Source of the DNA: Rufibacter sediminis
GTDB lineage: Bacteria > Bacteroidota > Bacteroidia > Cytophagales > Hymenobacteraceae
Reading direction: 5' to 3'
Length of the DNA stretch: 64,000 nt
NCBI RefSeq assembly: GCF_014269285.1
Contig: NZ_JACOAF010000030.1
Coordinates: 310,001 to 374,000 of the forward strand
Shown here: one piece after another, positions 1-7,423 of the stretch
Numbering within the stretch: position 1 is the first letter of the stretch
How the letters are laid out: every line of letters begins with the position of its first letter
Program-made: the position numbers and the translations under genes
The notes under the pieces: generated by a model
What the model saw: only the letters and a program-made list of their open reading frames with translations
What the model was told of the DNA's origin: nothing
Databases searched by the model: none

Positions 1-1
1 C

Positions 2-676
2 GCCGACTGGAAAGATATTACATCCTCGGATGCCTTGAGTGTGCTTTATGATAACAATTCAAGCGGATTAGCCGCCGGAACCGTTCAGGCGGCTCTGGAT
101 GAAATCGTTGAGCTAATCGACCTGCTTTCTGATGCAATTGATGATTTCGGCAATCCATCAGATTATGCCACGTCCGCGCAGGGCGCTAAGGCTGATACGG
201 CATTGCAGCCGGGCCAAGGTGGGAAACTGGTTGATCTCGCCTATGCGGAATACTCTACATACGGCACTACTTTGGCGCAGATTCCGCTTGATAACAGTAA
301 ACCGCAGATCACTGAAGGCGTGGAAATCCTCAGCGCAACTATCACACCCAAAAAGACAACAAATAAAATTCGCGCTACTGTTAGCGGCATGTTTTCAACT
401 GATGTTGGTGGCGTGTCAACAGTTATCGCTTTGTTTGACGGCGGGTCGGATGCCTTGAAAACAACGGCAATCACGGCTCCGGCAGCGGGGTACATAATGT
501 CAGTAGCCTTTGATTTGGTCTATACGCCAGGCGTAACCACCGCAAAAACCTTTAGTGTTCGTGTAGGCCGGGGCCAACCAACATTTACAGTTCATCTTAA
601 CGGGGTAAATGGGGTGGGGATGTTCTTTAACGGCTCTTCAAAATGGACCCTAACTCTTGAGGAAATTGCAGCATGA
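2..676 (+). CDS. Phage tail fibre protein, C-terminal part (5' end outside window)
   Basis: The frame is open from the left edge; the first possible start inside the window is a TTG at 35, but codons before it continue the protein (reading ADWKDITSSDA), so the gene almost certainly begins upstream. The segment SGLAAGTVQAALDEI is a form common in phage tail-fibre and tail-collar proteins just before the receptor-binding tip. The last 130 residues are beta-rich and Gly/Thr-rich with a Trp near the end, fitting a trimeric tip domain. It overlaps the next gene by 4 bp (ATGA). Inferred role: host recognition. The exact family is not recognised. Confidence 0.65.
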   Translation, partial: ADWKDITSSDALSVLYDNNSSGLAAGTVQAALDEIVELIDLLSDAIDDFGNPSDYATSAQGAKADTALQPGQGGKLVDLAYAEYSTYGTTLAQIPLDNSKPQITEGVEILSATITPKKTTNKIRATVSGMFSTDVGGVSTVIALFDGGSDALKTTAITAPAAGYIMSVAFDLVYTPGVTTAKTFSVRVGRGQPTFTVHLNGVNGVGMFFNGSSKWTLTLEEIAA

Positions 677-936
677 CCTTGACCTTTATTTCAGCCCGAT
701 ATGCAAACCCTGACCATACAGCCGTGGAAGCAGTAACGGAAGAGGTCGGCGCTGTTCTTTTGAGCAAGGCAGATAAACCAGAAGAATGGGCCTCTCTGAA
801 AAAGTCGAAAGTTAAAATTTCGGAATACCCTGAAATCCCGGCCGCAACGCCTCTTTCAAAAGAAGAAATTATTGCCCAGCTGGATCAATTGAAAGCCCAG
901 CTTGAAAATATGCCTTCCGAAGAAACTGCAACCTAA
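673..936 (+). CDS. Small phage protein next to the tail fibre
   Basis: An 87-residue acidic protein that starts in a 4-bp ATGA overlap with the tail-fibre gene, so translation is probably coupled. The N-terminal half (TLTFISARYANPDHTAVEA) looks folded. The C-terminal third is rich in Glu, Lys, Leu and Gln (EEIIAQLDQLKAQLENM) and should form a helix or short coiled coil. By position it could be a tail-fibre chaperone or minor tail protein, as many phages place such genes straight after the fibre gene. That is context only; I do not recognise the family. Confidence 0.6.
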   Translation: MTLTFISARYANPDHTAVEAVTEEVGAVLLSKADKPEEWASLKKSKVKISEYPEIPAATPLSKEEIIAQLDQLKAQLENMPSEETAT

Positions 937-947
937 AGGAATTTCCT

Positions 948-1205
948 ATGAGCATTATGGAGAACCTTTGGGAGTGGGTGCTTACTGCCTTTCTTGGCCT
1001 CATCGGGGTTCTGTATAATCAACAGGAAAAAAAGATTGAAAGGCTTGAGGTAAGGGTAAAAGAAGGGGAATCCCTTTTTTCAGCCTATCGGGAAAATGCA
1101 GCGGGAAAGTATGTGTCCCGCGAGGAAATTAAAGAGGACTTCGCGGAGATCAAGGAAATGCTTCACCGCTTAGGGGAAAAACTTGACAGAAAGGCCGATA
1201 AATGA
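948..1205 (+). CDS. XhlA-like phage lysis-cassette protein (TM plus coiled coil)
   Basis: An 85-residue protein with one N-terminal hydrophobic segment (about residues 6-24, ENLWEWVLTAFLGLIGVLY) followed by a highly charged helix (QQEKKIERLEVRVKEG and onward) ending in lysines. This architecture resembles haemolysin XhlA and similar small phage proteins that accompany endolysin and holin. An AGGAA ribosome site sits just before the ATG at 948; an internal ATG at 957 would remove three residues. Its stop overlaps the endolysin start by 4 bp. Family membership rests on topology and neighbours, not on a diagnostic motif. Confidence 0.6.
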   Translation: MSIMENLWEWVLTAFLGLIGVLYNQQEKKIERLEVRVKEGESLFSAYRENAAGKYVSREEIKEDFAEIKEMLHRLGEKLDRKADK

Positions 1206-1630
1206 CCCACATATTTAGCCCAAAATCCATCGACCGTTTAAAAGGCGTACACCCTGACATGGTGCTTGTCGTGGAATACGCCCTTAAGCGTTCATCAACC
1301 GATTTTTCCGTTAATGAAGGATTGCGCAGCCTGGAACGGCAAACCGAATTATTCAAGGGTGGTTTTTCCAAAACGATGGCCAGCAAGCACCTGAAGCAAT
1401 CCGATGGCTACGGCCATGCGGTTGACCTTTATCCTTATCCAGTCGACATGGCAAGGGTGAATAAGGGCGACTGGCGCGAGTGCATCCGTTTTGGGATGAT
1501 CGCCGGCGCAATGTTCTCGGCCGCAAAAGAACTGGGGATTCCTATTCGCTGGGGCATGGATTGGGATGGCGACGGTCAAACGCTGGATCATACCTTTTTC
1601 GATGCTCCGCATTTTGAGTTGGTGAAATAA
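1202..1630 (+). CDS. Phage endolysin, M15-family L-alanyl-D-glutamate-type peptidase
   Basis: A 142-residue single-domain peptidoglycan peptidase of the M15 (CwlK/Ply500-like) type. The usual zinc-site block is visible as SKH (61-63) and GYGHAVDLYPY (69-79), with the last ligand in DAPHFEL (134-140); H63, D75 and H137 are the likely zinc ligands. The N-terminal NEGLRSLERQTELF is also typical. There is no signal peptide, so it needs the neighbouring holin to reach the wall. It overlaps the previous gene by 4 bp and the next by 1 bp, giving a tightly coupled lysis cassette. Function: cleavage of the peptide stem at the end of the lytic cycle. Confidence 0.88.
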   Translation: MTHIFSPKSIDRLKGVHPDMVLVVEYALKRSSTDFSVNEGLRSLERQTELFKGGFSKTMASKHLKQSDGYGHAVDLYPYPVDMARVNKGDWRECIRFGMIAGAMFSAAKELGIPIRWGMDWDGDGQTLDHTFFDAPHFELVK

Positions 1631-1944
1631 TGGGCGAATTTGATTTTCCCACTGTCCGGCGCGGATCTTATATCCTCATTTGCTTTGTTGGAATCATCAT
1701 TATTCGTGTGCTGACAAATGGTGCTGATAGCTTCATCGTCAATATCATTGAGGCTCTTTTAGCGGCTGTGGGTGGAACTCACGCCATGCTCGTTCTGGGC
1801 GGAGCCTTCAATAATTCAAGTTTTGCGCGCCCCCGTTCTAGTGTGGTTGAGGAAACTACGGTAACGAAAAAGACATCTCCGGTTACCCCGGAGATTAAGG
1901 ACGTCAATATCAAGGCAGAGGGTGACATCAATGTTTCTTCTTAA
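1630..1944 (+). CDS. Holin-like phage membrane protein
   Basis: A 104-residue protein directly after the endolysin (1-bp TAATG overlap). Two hydrophobic stretches are visible, about residues 14-30 (ILICFVGIIIIRVL) and 35-60 (SFIVNIIEALLAAVGGTHAMLVLGGAF), followed by a polar, Thr/Val/Lys-rich tail. Size, topology and place in the lysis cassette support a holin that forms the membrane lesion letting the endolysin out. Holins share little sequence, so the family is not certain. Its 3' end overlaps the next gene by about 20 bp in another frame. Confidence 0.6.
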   Translation: MGEFDFPTVRRGSYILICFVGIIIIRVLTNGADSFIVNIIEALLAAVGGTHAMLVLGGAFNNSSFARPRSSVVEETTVTKKTSPVTPEIKDVNIKAEGDINVSS

Positions 1945-2239
1945 ATACTGGCAACCAATAGCGGCCGCAACGCTGGCTGTGCTGCTTACCGCGCCGGTGG
2001 CCTATAAGCTCGGCACATGGCACGGCGCCAGGCAGGAAAAAAACGAAGCCCAAGCCCGGCAACTGCTGGCCGATGCCAAGAATGATGTTAAAACCGTTTC
2101 AGAATTGGCTTTGGTTCGTAAAATGTACGAGCCGATTTATGTGGAGATTGAAAAATATGTGGAAGCCCCTGCATGTGCTGTTCCTGCTGTTATCCGCGAC
2201 ACTATTAACCGGTTGCCAGGTCCTAAAGCCGCACATTAA
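1922..2239 (+). CDS. Rz-like inner-membrane spanin
   Basis: A 105-residue protein with one N-terminal membrane anchor (LLKYWQPIAAATLAVLLTAPVAYKLG) and a charged periplasmic helix (ARQEKNEAQARQLLADAKND), ending in a Pro/Cys-containing tail. This is the layout of phage i-spanins (lambda Rz). The annotated start is a GTG at 1922 inside the holin gene; an ATG at 1931 gives MFLLKYW and is the likelier start. A lipoprotein gene begins inside it in another frame (2157), the standard Rz/Rz1 arrangement. Role: with Rz1, fusing inner and outer membranes in the last step of lysis. Confidence 0.65.
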   Translation: MTSMFLLKYWQPIAAATLAVLLTAPVAYKLGTWHGARQEKNEAQARQLLADAKNDVKTVSELALVRKMYEPIYVEIEKYVEAPACAVPAVIRDTINRLPGPKAAH

Positions 2240-2381
2240 CCCAGAATTGGCCGCACAGTGCGATCACCCCGCAAAGCCTGACCTTACTGGCCCACGATGG
2301 GACAAGGCCCTTGCTGCGTATTCTGCGCGGCAATCAGAGGTCATTGCCGTGTGCAAGAAGGTGATCAATCCGAATAAATAG
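2157..2381 (+). CDS. Rz1-like outer-membrane spanin lipoprotein
   Basis: A 74-residue lipoprotein starting at an ATG inside the Rz-like gene, in a different frame, and running 142 bp past its end. The signal peptide MWKPLHVLFLLLSATLLTGC has a clear lipobox (LTGC, lipidated Cys20). The mature part is Pro-rich (KPHINPELAAQCDHPAKPDL), as in o-spanins. The frame is open further upstream to 2073, but those codons give a positively charged stretch before a complete signal peptide, so 2157 is the better start. Inferred role: outer-membrane half of the spanin complex. Confidence 0.68.
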   Translation: MWKPLHVLFLLLSATLLTGCQVLKPHINPELAAQCDHPAKPDLTGPRWDKALAAYSARQSEVIAVCKKVINPNK

Positions 2382-2494
2382 AAATTATGCCCTGTATACC
2401 CCGGTTTACGGTGGGTGCAACGATAAGCCGGATTATCTTCTGCCGTTGCCCTTGGGAGGTAAACAACAGCAAAGCGCAGGGCCGCGCTTAAATT

Positions 2495-2578
2495 CTAACC
2501 TACTAAAACTGCATAAGCGATAATAAATGGCGAAAGGGCTATGATTAATAGCGCAATGGCTGGAAAAATGTATTTCAT
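2495..2578 (-). CDS. 27-residue hydrophobic peptide
   Basis: A very short - strand frame of 27 residues, almost wholly hydrophobic (MKYIFPAIALLIIALSPF then IIAYAVLVG), with a GGGAG ribosome-site match a few bases before its ATG. It lies downstream of the helicase/HTH/small-protein operon and could be its last gene. One transmembrane helix with no signal cleavage site is predicted by eye. No family is recognised. The SD match and uninterrupted hydrophobic run are the only evidence that it is real. Confidence 0.4.
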   Translation of the reverse strand: MKYIFPAIALLIIALSPFIIAYAVLVG

Positions 2579-2651
2579 GGAAAACTCCCAAATTGTTATC
2601 GTTGCACAATGGGGAGCCTAAACATACCGGGGAAGCATGTCAACAGGTATT

Positions 2652-2873
2652 TTATTTCTTGGGGTCGCGCTTTTTAATCCTGGCGTCCGGCTCTTCCTTT
2701 TGGCGCTCTTTTTCGGCTTCCCGCCATCCAGACCATACGCCTTTATAAGTGGCCGTTTTCTTGTCGGTAAGGGTGCGCTGGAATTCCATGAATTGGTCCA
2801 TGTCATCCTTGGCCAGCCAATAGCCGACATTGAACGCCTTTACAAAAACAGGATCAACTTTTTCCTCGTCCAT
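2652..2873 (-). CDS. Small charged protein, third gene of the helicase operon
   Basis: A 73-residue protein rich in Lys, Glu and Asp, starting MDEEKVDPVFVKAFNVGY and ending in a basic tail (RIKKRDPKK). The N-terminal part (KAFNVGYWLAKDD) resembles short accessory proteins of Bacteroidota phages and mobile elements, but I cannot assign a family. Its ATG overlaps the stop of the helix-turn-helix gene (TGATG), so the two are translationally coupled. There is no membrane segment or signal. Confidence 0.6.
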   Translation of the reverse strand: MDEEKVDPVFVKAFNVGYWLAKDDMDQFMEFQRTLTDKKTATYKGVWSGWREAEKERQKEEPDARIKKRDPKK

Positions 2874-3145
2874 CAGAATGGTTCTCTAACGTGTTTTTCA
2901 ATATACGCATCAATGCTGTCAGAGTCATAAAGGATCACCTTGGGCATCGGCTGGCTATACCGGATGGCCCCGGTGTCGCGCAATTTCTGCAATGTCGTCT
3001 TGCTGGTGATCCGCAATTGCCGCATGGCTTCCTCGCCGTCAATCCATTTGTCCCGCTGCTTGGCTCCAAAGCGCTTTTGTATCTCGGTGACCGTCTTGGC
3101 CACCAGTTGATAAAAGGCTTCTTCTTCAAGCGTTATGACGTTCAT
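2873..3145 (-). CDS. Helix-turn-helix DNA-binding protein (HTH_17 / excisionase-like)
   Basis: A 90-residue protein of the type common on Bacteroidota mobile elements: an N-terminal helix (EEEAFYQLVAKTVTEIQKRF), then a winged HTH core with WIDGEEAMRQLRITSKTTLQKLRDTG, then IRYSQP and VILYDSDSIDAYIEKH. The pattern -ITSKTTLQKLRDTG...YSQ- is typical of the MerR-like/HTH_17 group that includes excisionases. It may direct prophage excision or regulate this operon; sequence alone does not separate these. ATGA overlap with the helicase upstream and TGATG overlap with the gene downstream show tight coupling. Confidence 0.75.
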   Translation of the reverse strand: MNVITLEEEAFYQLVAKTVTEIQKRFGAKQRDKWIDGEEAMRQLRITSKTTLQKLRDTGAIRYSQPMPKVILYDSDSIDAYIEKHVREPF

Positions 3146-5166
3146 AGGTTCGCAATCGAAGTCAAAATTGTTTGTACCTCAGGCTGACTAATACCCGCAG
3201 AACTCGCTCTTTGGAAGGGCACCCCAAAAGACTGGCAAAACCTTGATGCAGGCAGCCTGACAGTTGAGCCATGGATTTGCCTGGACTCAGCACGGGAAAC
3301 TATGCATGCTGCCTTTGCTCTTGTAATGGCCACATAAAGCAATCTTGCCGATTCTAAAATTAAGCCGGGCGACTGAATAGCAGGTCTGCTGGGGAACAAG
3401 GTTTCTTCTAAACCTGGGATAAAAACAACCTTAGCACTTAAGCCTTTTGATGAATGAAATGACATTATCTTAACTTTGCCCTGAACTTGTTGCGCCTGCT
3501 GGCTCGCACCATTCACTCTTTCGTTTACAGCATTTAAAATATTATCTTTTTCCTCTTGGGAATCTGTTTGTAAGTAATTTTTTAATTCTTCTAGGGTAAT
3601 TCCTGATGGTAATAAATTATAGAAGCTTCTCCAGTCATTTATTTCTGTTTGAGAAAAATTACTTTGCAGAAGCGTATCAATGTCCGCCAATCTCTGATTA
3701 ACAGTATCCGTCAGAGCCCAACTTGAAGTTGCCTGTATATTTTGTTTTGCCTTATTAATAGTTTTAGTTTCTCTTGTTGAGAAAACGGAAGGTGGCAATG
3801 GGTTTATGAACAAGTCTTTGTAATTCATTAAATTGTTGATAACCTTGTCCGTTATTCCGCAAGATGTACTTATTCCAATTCCATTTGGCGCGCATAAAAT
3901 TATCCGGTAAGCCAAGTAGTCGTCCTGATTTTCTTTAAGCCTTAATAAGGATAAGATAAATCTCCCATGAAAACTGTCTTTAAATTCATCTTTTTTATTG
4001 GCGTCATAGTCAATATTTAGCAAATCGAATTCAGCCTTGATCGTAGGTAATTGCTCCCTCTTATTATTAATAAGGACCATAATATCATTGGGGGAAACAC
4101 CGGCATTGATCAGAGCTAGACATGAATTGGCAATGAATTTAGCTTCATCTCGGGCCCTGGTAAAAGTATTTGCCGCAAAAAAACCATTATTTACTGGATT
4201 TGAAGCTGAATAGACGGAAGTTAAATTTTTTGGTATTCTATTGGGTGATGGATAAGTCGATATTAAATTATTAGCAGCACTTAAAACTGAAGTTGTACAT
4301 CTAAAGCAGTCAACAAGTACATGGCTTGTCGATCTGGGATATACCGTCGTAAAATTCTGAATACCTTGCGGGAAAGCAAACCTGAAAGAATAAATGCTTT
4401 GATCATCATCGCCGGAAATGAAAACTTTCACCCCTCTTTGAATTAGCAAGTCAATAAATTCGAAATCGCATGGATTCAAATCCTGCACTTCATCCACAAT
4501 TAAATGCTCAACGCCAAGCTCAGCAACGGGATCAATTAAATTAGCATTAATTTTATCAACGCAAGAACGAATAACTTCTCCAGGCAGCACGCATGCATAA
4601 GCCTGGGTTCTTAAGTCGTAAAATGATTGAAAGACCTGCCGTTCATGAGCCGTTACCGGATTAGGAATGGCGGGTAAGCTAGGTGGGTTCCAGTTACCAG
4701 TACTCCAAAATGCCTCATGATCATGCCTGATTTCAGAGCATCTTGTCTTAGTGCTACTATTGAGGCAAGAGTATTCAGCATCAAAGATTTCTGTAAGTTC
4801 CCAATTATCCATGATCACTGGTTCCGTAGGGTAAAGGGCCATATTCCCTGTTTTCCTAAGGATATGCAGAGCAAGAGAGTGAAGTGTGCTTACCCTGATA
4901 TCAGTTACATTGGCTTGATTCTTTTTTATACAATGTGAGTAAATCCTGTCCTTTAAATCCTTAGCGGCGGCTCTAGTAAAAGAGATGGCTATGATACTTT
5001 TAGGGTCTACGTTTTGAATGCTTAATAAATGAAGGACTTTACCTTCGATAACGAAAGATTTTCCAGAGCCTGGGCCAGCTACTAATCTTACTGTTTGGTT
5101 TGCATCTTGAGCTGCTGCATTTTGAATTAATTGGGCATTTTGTATTTGCTGCGGTGTAACGGCCAT
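3142..5166 (-). CDS. UvrD/Rep-family superfamily 1 DNA helicase
   Basis: A 674-residue SF1A helicase. Visible motifs: Q-motif TPQQIQNAQLIQNA (4-17), Walker A GPGSGKS (31-37), motif Ia SFTRAAAKDLKDR (62-74), Walker B VDEVQD (224-229), motif III GDDDQSIYSFR (252-262), and near the C-terminus MSFHSSKGLSAKVV (motif V) and LLYVAITRAK (motif VI). No nuclease domain is evident. The gene is AT-richer than the host genes around it, suggesting a foreign origin. It heads a coupled operon with an HTH protein and a small protein and lies beside a restriction-modification pair. A role in defence or phage DNA metabolism is plausible but not shown. Confidence 0.88.
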   Translation of the reverse strand: MAVTPQQIQNAQLIQNAAAQDANQTVRLVAGPGSGKSFVIEGKVLHLLSIQNVDPKSIIAISFTRAAAKDLKDRIYSHCIKKNQANVTDIRVSTLHSLALHILRKTGNMALYPTEPVIMDNWELTEIFDAEYSCLNSSTKTRCSEIRHDHEAFWSTGNWNPPSLPAIPNPVTAHERQVFQSFYDLRTQAYACVLPGEVIRSCVDKINANLIDPVAELGVEHLIVDEVQDLNPCDFEFIDLLIQRGVKVFISGDDDQSIYSFRFAFPQGIQNFTTVYPRSTSHVLVDCFRCTTSVLSAANNLISTYPSPNRIPKNLTSVYSASNPVNNGFFAANTFTRARDEAKFIANSCLALINAGVSPNDIMVLINNKREQLPTIKAEFDLLNIDYDANKKDEFKDSFHGRFILSLLRLKENQDDYLAYRIILCAPNGIGISTSCGITDKVINNLMNYKDLFINPLPPSVFSTRETKTINKAKQNIQATSSWALTDTVNQRLADIDTLLQSNFSQTEINDWRSFYNLLPSGITLEELKNYLQTDSQEEKDNILNAVNERVNGASQQAQQVQGKVKIMSFHSSKGLSAKVVFIPGLEETLFPSRPAIQSPGLILESARLLYVAITRAKAACIVSRAESRQIHGSTVRLPASRFCQSFGVPFQRASSAGISQPEVQTILTSIANL

Positions 5167-5304
5167 AAGTAGGAAATTAGAAAATTTTGTATTTATTTTT
5201 TTAAGCTGGGATAACCAGAAGGCAAATTATGATTATTTTAAATATTCTATATTAATTATAGTTATTAAAATTTGACTGGAGGTCCAATGATAGACTTCTA
5301 ACAA

Positions 5305-5329
5305 TACAAAAAGCCCCTTAATGGGGGCT
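5305..5329 (-). terminator. Intrinsic terminator of the restriction-modification operon
   Basis: The inverted repeat AGCCCC / GGGGGCT (5312-5329) is followed on the - strand by TTTTTG. It lies 36 bp past the methyltransferase stop and separates the R-M pair from the helicase operon, which therefore needs its own promoter in the AT-rich stretch 5167-5300. Confidence 0.8.
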
Positions 5330-5364
5330 GATTATTTAGTAAACATGAAGTACTCGATATCTGC

Positions 5365-6246
5365 TTACCAGTCTAAATTATCTGAAACTAAGATTTCATT
5401 CTTTTCCAGGTGGTGTGTCGTTTTCATGGGTATGATCTTATAAGGCAACCCGAAACGATCTGCCAAGCCACGAATTTCCGGGGTATCATCATACGTCAAC
5501 ATGAATTTCCCTCTTAACAGCGAGACATATTCAAATAAACGTGCATGGTCGATGTCAAAGAATGTGTACAGCCTTTTTCCTGCCTTGGTGTAAGGCGGAT
5601 CAATGAAAAAGTAAAAATCTTCTCGGTCCCGGTACTGGGTCAAAACATCGAAAGCGTCCTCCTGGTTAAAGGTGATCTTTCCTCTGACTTGCTGAATAGC
5701 CGTGATGCGGTCAAACAATGTTTTTGCATACCAACGGGAGGCAATGCCTTTGCCATTTTCGCCATTCTTTAAAGGGCCGGAACCTTTGGCAATTATACCG
5801 CCGTGGTAAATCCTGTTTTTCAGAACGGTGCTAAAGGCATGGTCGCGGGTCTGCTTATCTTCCATGTTGATGGCGGCGTTGACATTATCAATATTCAATT
5901 CAAATTGAAGTATTCTCTCTGCCAGCCATTGGTTGTCATCGCTGATAATAGTTTGCCAAACAGCCGCAATTTCAGGGTCAAGCTCGGCCATTATCACCTG
6001 GTTTGCCAAGTTCTCAAAAGCGGCCGTTAAGCTAACGATACCGCCTCCCGCAAAAGGCTCCACAAGGGTCGAAACAGCCCTGCCATCCTGCTTGAGCCAT
6101 TGCCGCACCGTGGGAATCAGCCATGTCTTGCCACCCGGATAACGGAACGGGCTACGCTGCGGAACCGAGGCAACGTTGACAATTTTATTTTTACCCGGTT
6201 TAGCCGGCGTTATTTCTGTTTCAAACATATCCAATTGTGTAGCCAT
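5365..6246 (-). CDS. Dam-family (D12 class) DNA adenine methyltransferase
   Basis: A 293-residue N6-adenine methyltransferase of the alpha (Dam/D12) group. The AdoMet-binding motif FRYPGGK is at 34-40, a second conserved block VEPFAGGG at 62-69, and the catalytic DPPY at 216-219 within FFIDPPYT. The N-terminal 30 residues are a poorly conserved extension. It begins 9 bp after the stop of the NotI-like endonuclease, so it is almost certainly the protective enzyme of that system. The site is unknown; many Dam-family enzymes modify GATC or sites containing it. NotI's own partner is a cytosine methyltransferase, so this pairing implies a different target. A strong terminator follows. Confidence 0.92.
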   Translation of the reverse strand: MATQLDMFETEITPAKPGKNKIVNVASVPQRSPFRYPGGKTWLIPTVRQWLKQDGRAVSTLVEPFAGGGIVSLTAAFENLANQVIMAELDPEIAAVWQTIISDDNQWLAERILQFELNIDNVNAAINMEDKQTRDHAFSTVLKNRIYHGGIIAKGSGPLKNGENGKGIASRWYAKTLFDRITAIQQVRGKITFNQEDAFDVLTQYRDREDFYFFIDPPYTKAGKRLYTFFDIDHARLFEYVSLLRGKFMLTYDDTPEIRGLADRFGLPYKIIPMKTTHHLEKNEILVSDNLDW

Positions 6247-6255
6247 ATTCTTCCT

Positions 6256-7152
6256 TCATGTAAAGTCGTCCTTCGCTTCCGAAAATCCCTCAAAATCGAG
6301 GGTTGCGGATGGCCTTCCGTTTAGCTTTGCATCTACTGTCTTTTGCAGGCCAACCATGAATTCTGCCATGTCTCCGGCTTCGGGCGATGTAAATTTAAAT
6401 AATGATGTATCGTATTTTGTATAAACGGTGCGATTGAGCGTCAGTTTATATAGCTGGGTAGATTCTTCCGGCAGCAAGTCATAGAGAAGCCATGCCAAAT
6501 CAGCTTCAGCGGGATCAACCTCCACTAAATTGGGCAGAGTATCAAAGAACCTTGTCTGCACCGCAACAGCTTGCTTTTTCCCCCATTGGCGGAATATCCC
6601 GCCCTTGGTCAGCATTTGTGGTATTAGCCTTTTGTTTGATGACGAAAGATAATCGGGTCGTGGATAATTTACGCCACGCCATTCAAAATCAGGATTTTGA
6701 TCCTCCATGAATGTTTCAAATGCCCCTCTGATCGTGCCACTGATATAAACGGCCTGAACTTCCAATGAAGCAAAATCGATTATCCGGCCCCGGTCATCGT
6801 GCAAAATTAGTACATAATCAATGTTACCAGCTTTACGCCCGTTTTTATCAAACAGGCGAACTTCGGAAAGGGATAAATAGGATGATGTTGAGCCAAAGAA
6901 AAACTTGGCGGCATCGGCAATCATGGTCCAATTTTCTCGAAAGCGTACCGGGCAGGTAATAACCGGCTCCCCCTTGTGATACATGCTGCATACGCCTAGT
7001 GGATGCAGTTTATCATCCTTTGTGCATTTAGGGGTGCCGTTATGGAAGGGGCAAAACTTATTATCCCGGTTTGTTCTGGCTGTTTCAGTGTCGTTATGGA
7101 TTGGGAAGCCAAATATTTCAGCAAGTGGGTTCCGGGGGTTAATGCTTTCCAT
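6256..7152 (-). CDS. NotI-like type II restriction endonuclease
   Basis: A 298-residue protein (start chosen at the ATG at 7152) opening with MESINPRNPLAEIFGFP, the family's typical N-terminus. Four cysteines (C34 in FCPFHN, C43 in KCTKD, C55 in GVCS, C67 in TCPVRF) match the Cys4 iron site of NotI. D112 (NIDYVL) and E131-x-Q133 (LEVQA) match the NotI variant of the PD-(D/E)xK active site, which ends in Gln rather than Lys. The frame is open to 7242, but those 30 extra residues run up to the tRNA terminator and look non-coding. The methyltransferase follows after 9 bp. Function: cleavage of unmodified DNA; specificity unknown. Confidence 0.85.
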   Translation of the reverse strand: MESINPRNPLAEIFGFPIHNDTETARTNRDNKFCPFHNGTPKCTKDDKLHPLGVCSMYHKGEPVITCPVRFRENWTMIADAAKFFFGSTSSYLSLSEVRLFDKNGRKAGNIDYVLILHDDRGRIIDFASLEVQAVYISGTIRGAFETFMEDQNPDFEWRGVNYPRPDYLSSSNKRLIPQMLTKGGIFRQWGKKQAVAVQTRFFDTLPNLVEVDPAEADLAWLLYDLLPEESTQLYKLTLNRTVYTKYDTSLFKFTSPEAGDMAEFMVGLQKTVDAKLNGRPSATLDFEGFSEAKDDFT

Positions 7153-7243
7153 CAAATGGAGTAGTGGTATAAATTTATGTCGATTTATTTTGAGGCTAAA
7201 TATATTAAGAAAAGGGCGGGAAATTGACCTATATTGTACCAAA

Positions 7244-7278
7244 TAAAAAAAGGCAGCTACAAATTAATGTAACTGCCT
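7244..7278 (-). terminator. Intrinsic terminator of tRNA-fMet
   Basis: An 11-bp stem (AGGCAGTTACA with TGTAGCTGCCT on the - strand, one G-U pair) and 6-nt loop, followed by seven T. It starts 10 bp past the tRNA 3' end. It may lie within or beside the phage attachment core. Confidence 0.85.
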
Positions 7279-7288
7279 GATTATTAGG

Positions 7289-7361
<73 letters not shown>

Positions 7362-7373
7362 CTGTTTGTAATA

Positions 7374-7404
7374 CAAATGTAGGGGCTTTTTCTATTCGCT
7401 CCAA
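7374..7404 (-). promoter_or_regulatory. Bacteroidota-type promoter of tRNA-fMet
   Basis: On the - strand, TTG at 7402-7404 and TACATTTG at 7374-7381 are separated by 20 nt, matching the Bacteroidota primary-sigma consensus (TTG, about 20 nt, TAnnTTTG). The tRNA 5' end lies 13 nt downstream. Confidence 0.75.
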
Positions 7405-7423
7405 ATACTTTGTGAAAGTTTTT

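Noticed and set aside
7153-7242. N-terminal extension of the NotI-like endonuclease
   Set aside because: The extra 30 codons run back to the tRNA terminator, and NotI-family proteins begin near NPLAE; the ATG at 7152 fits better.
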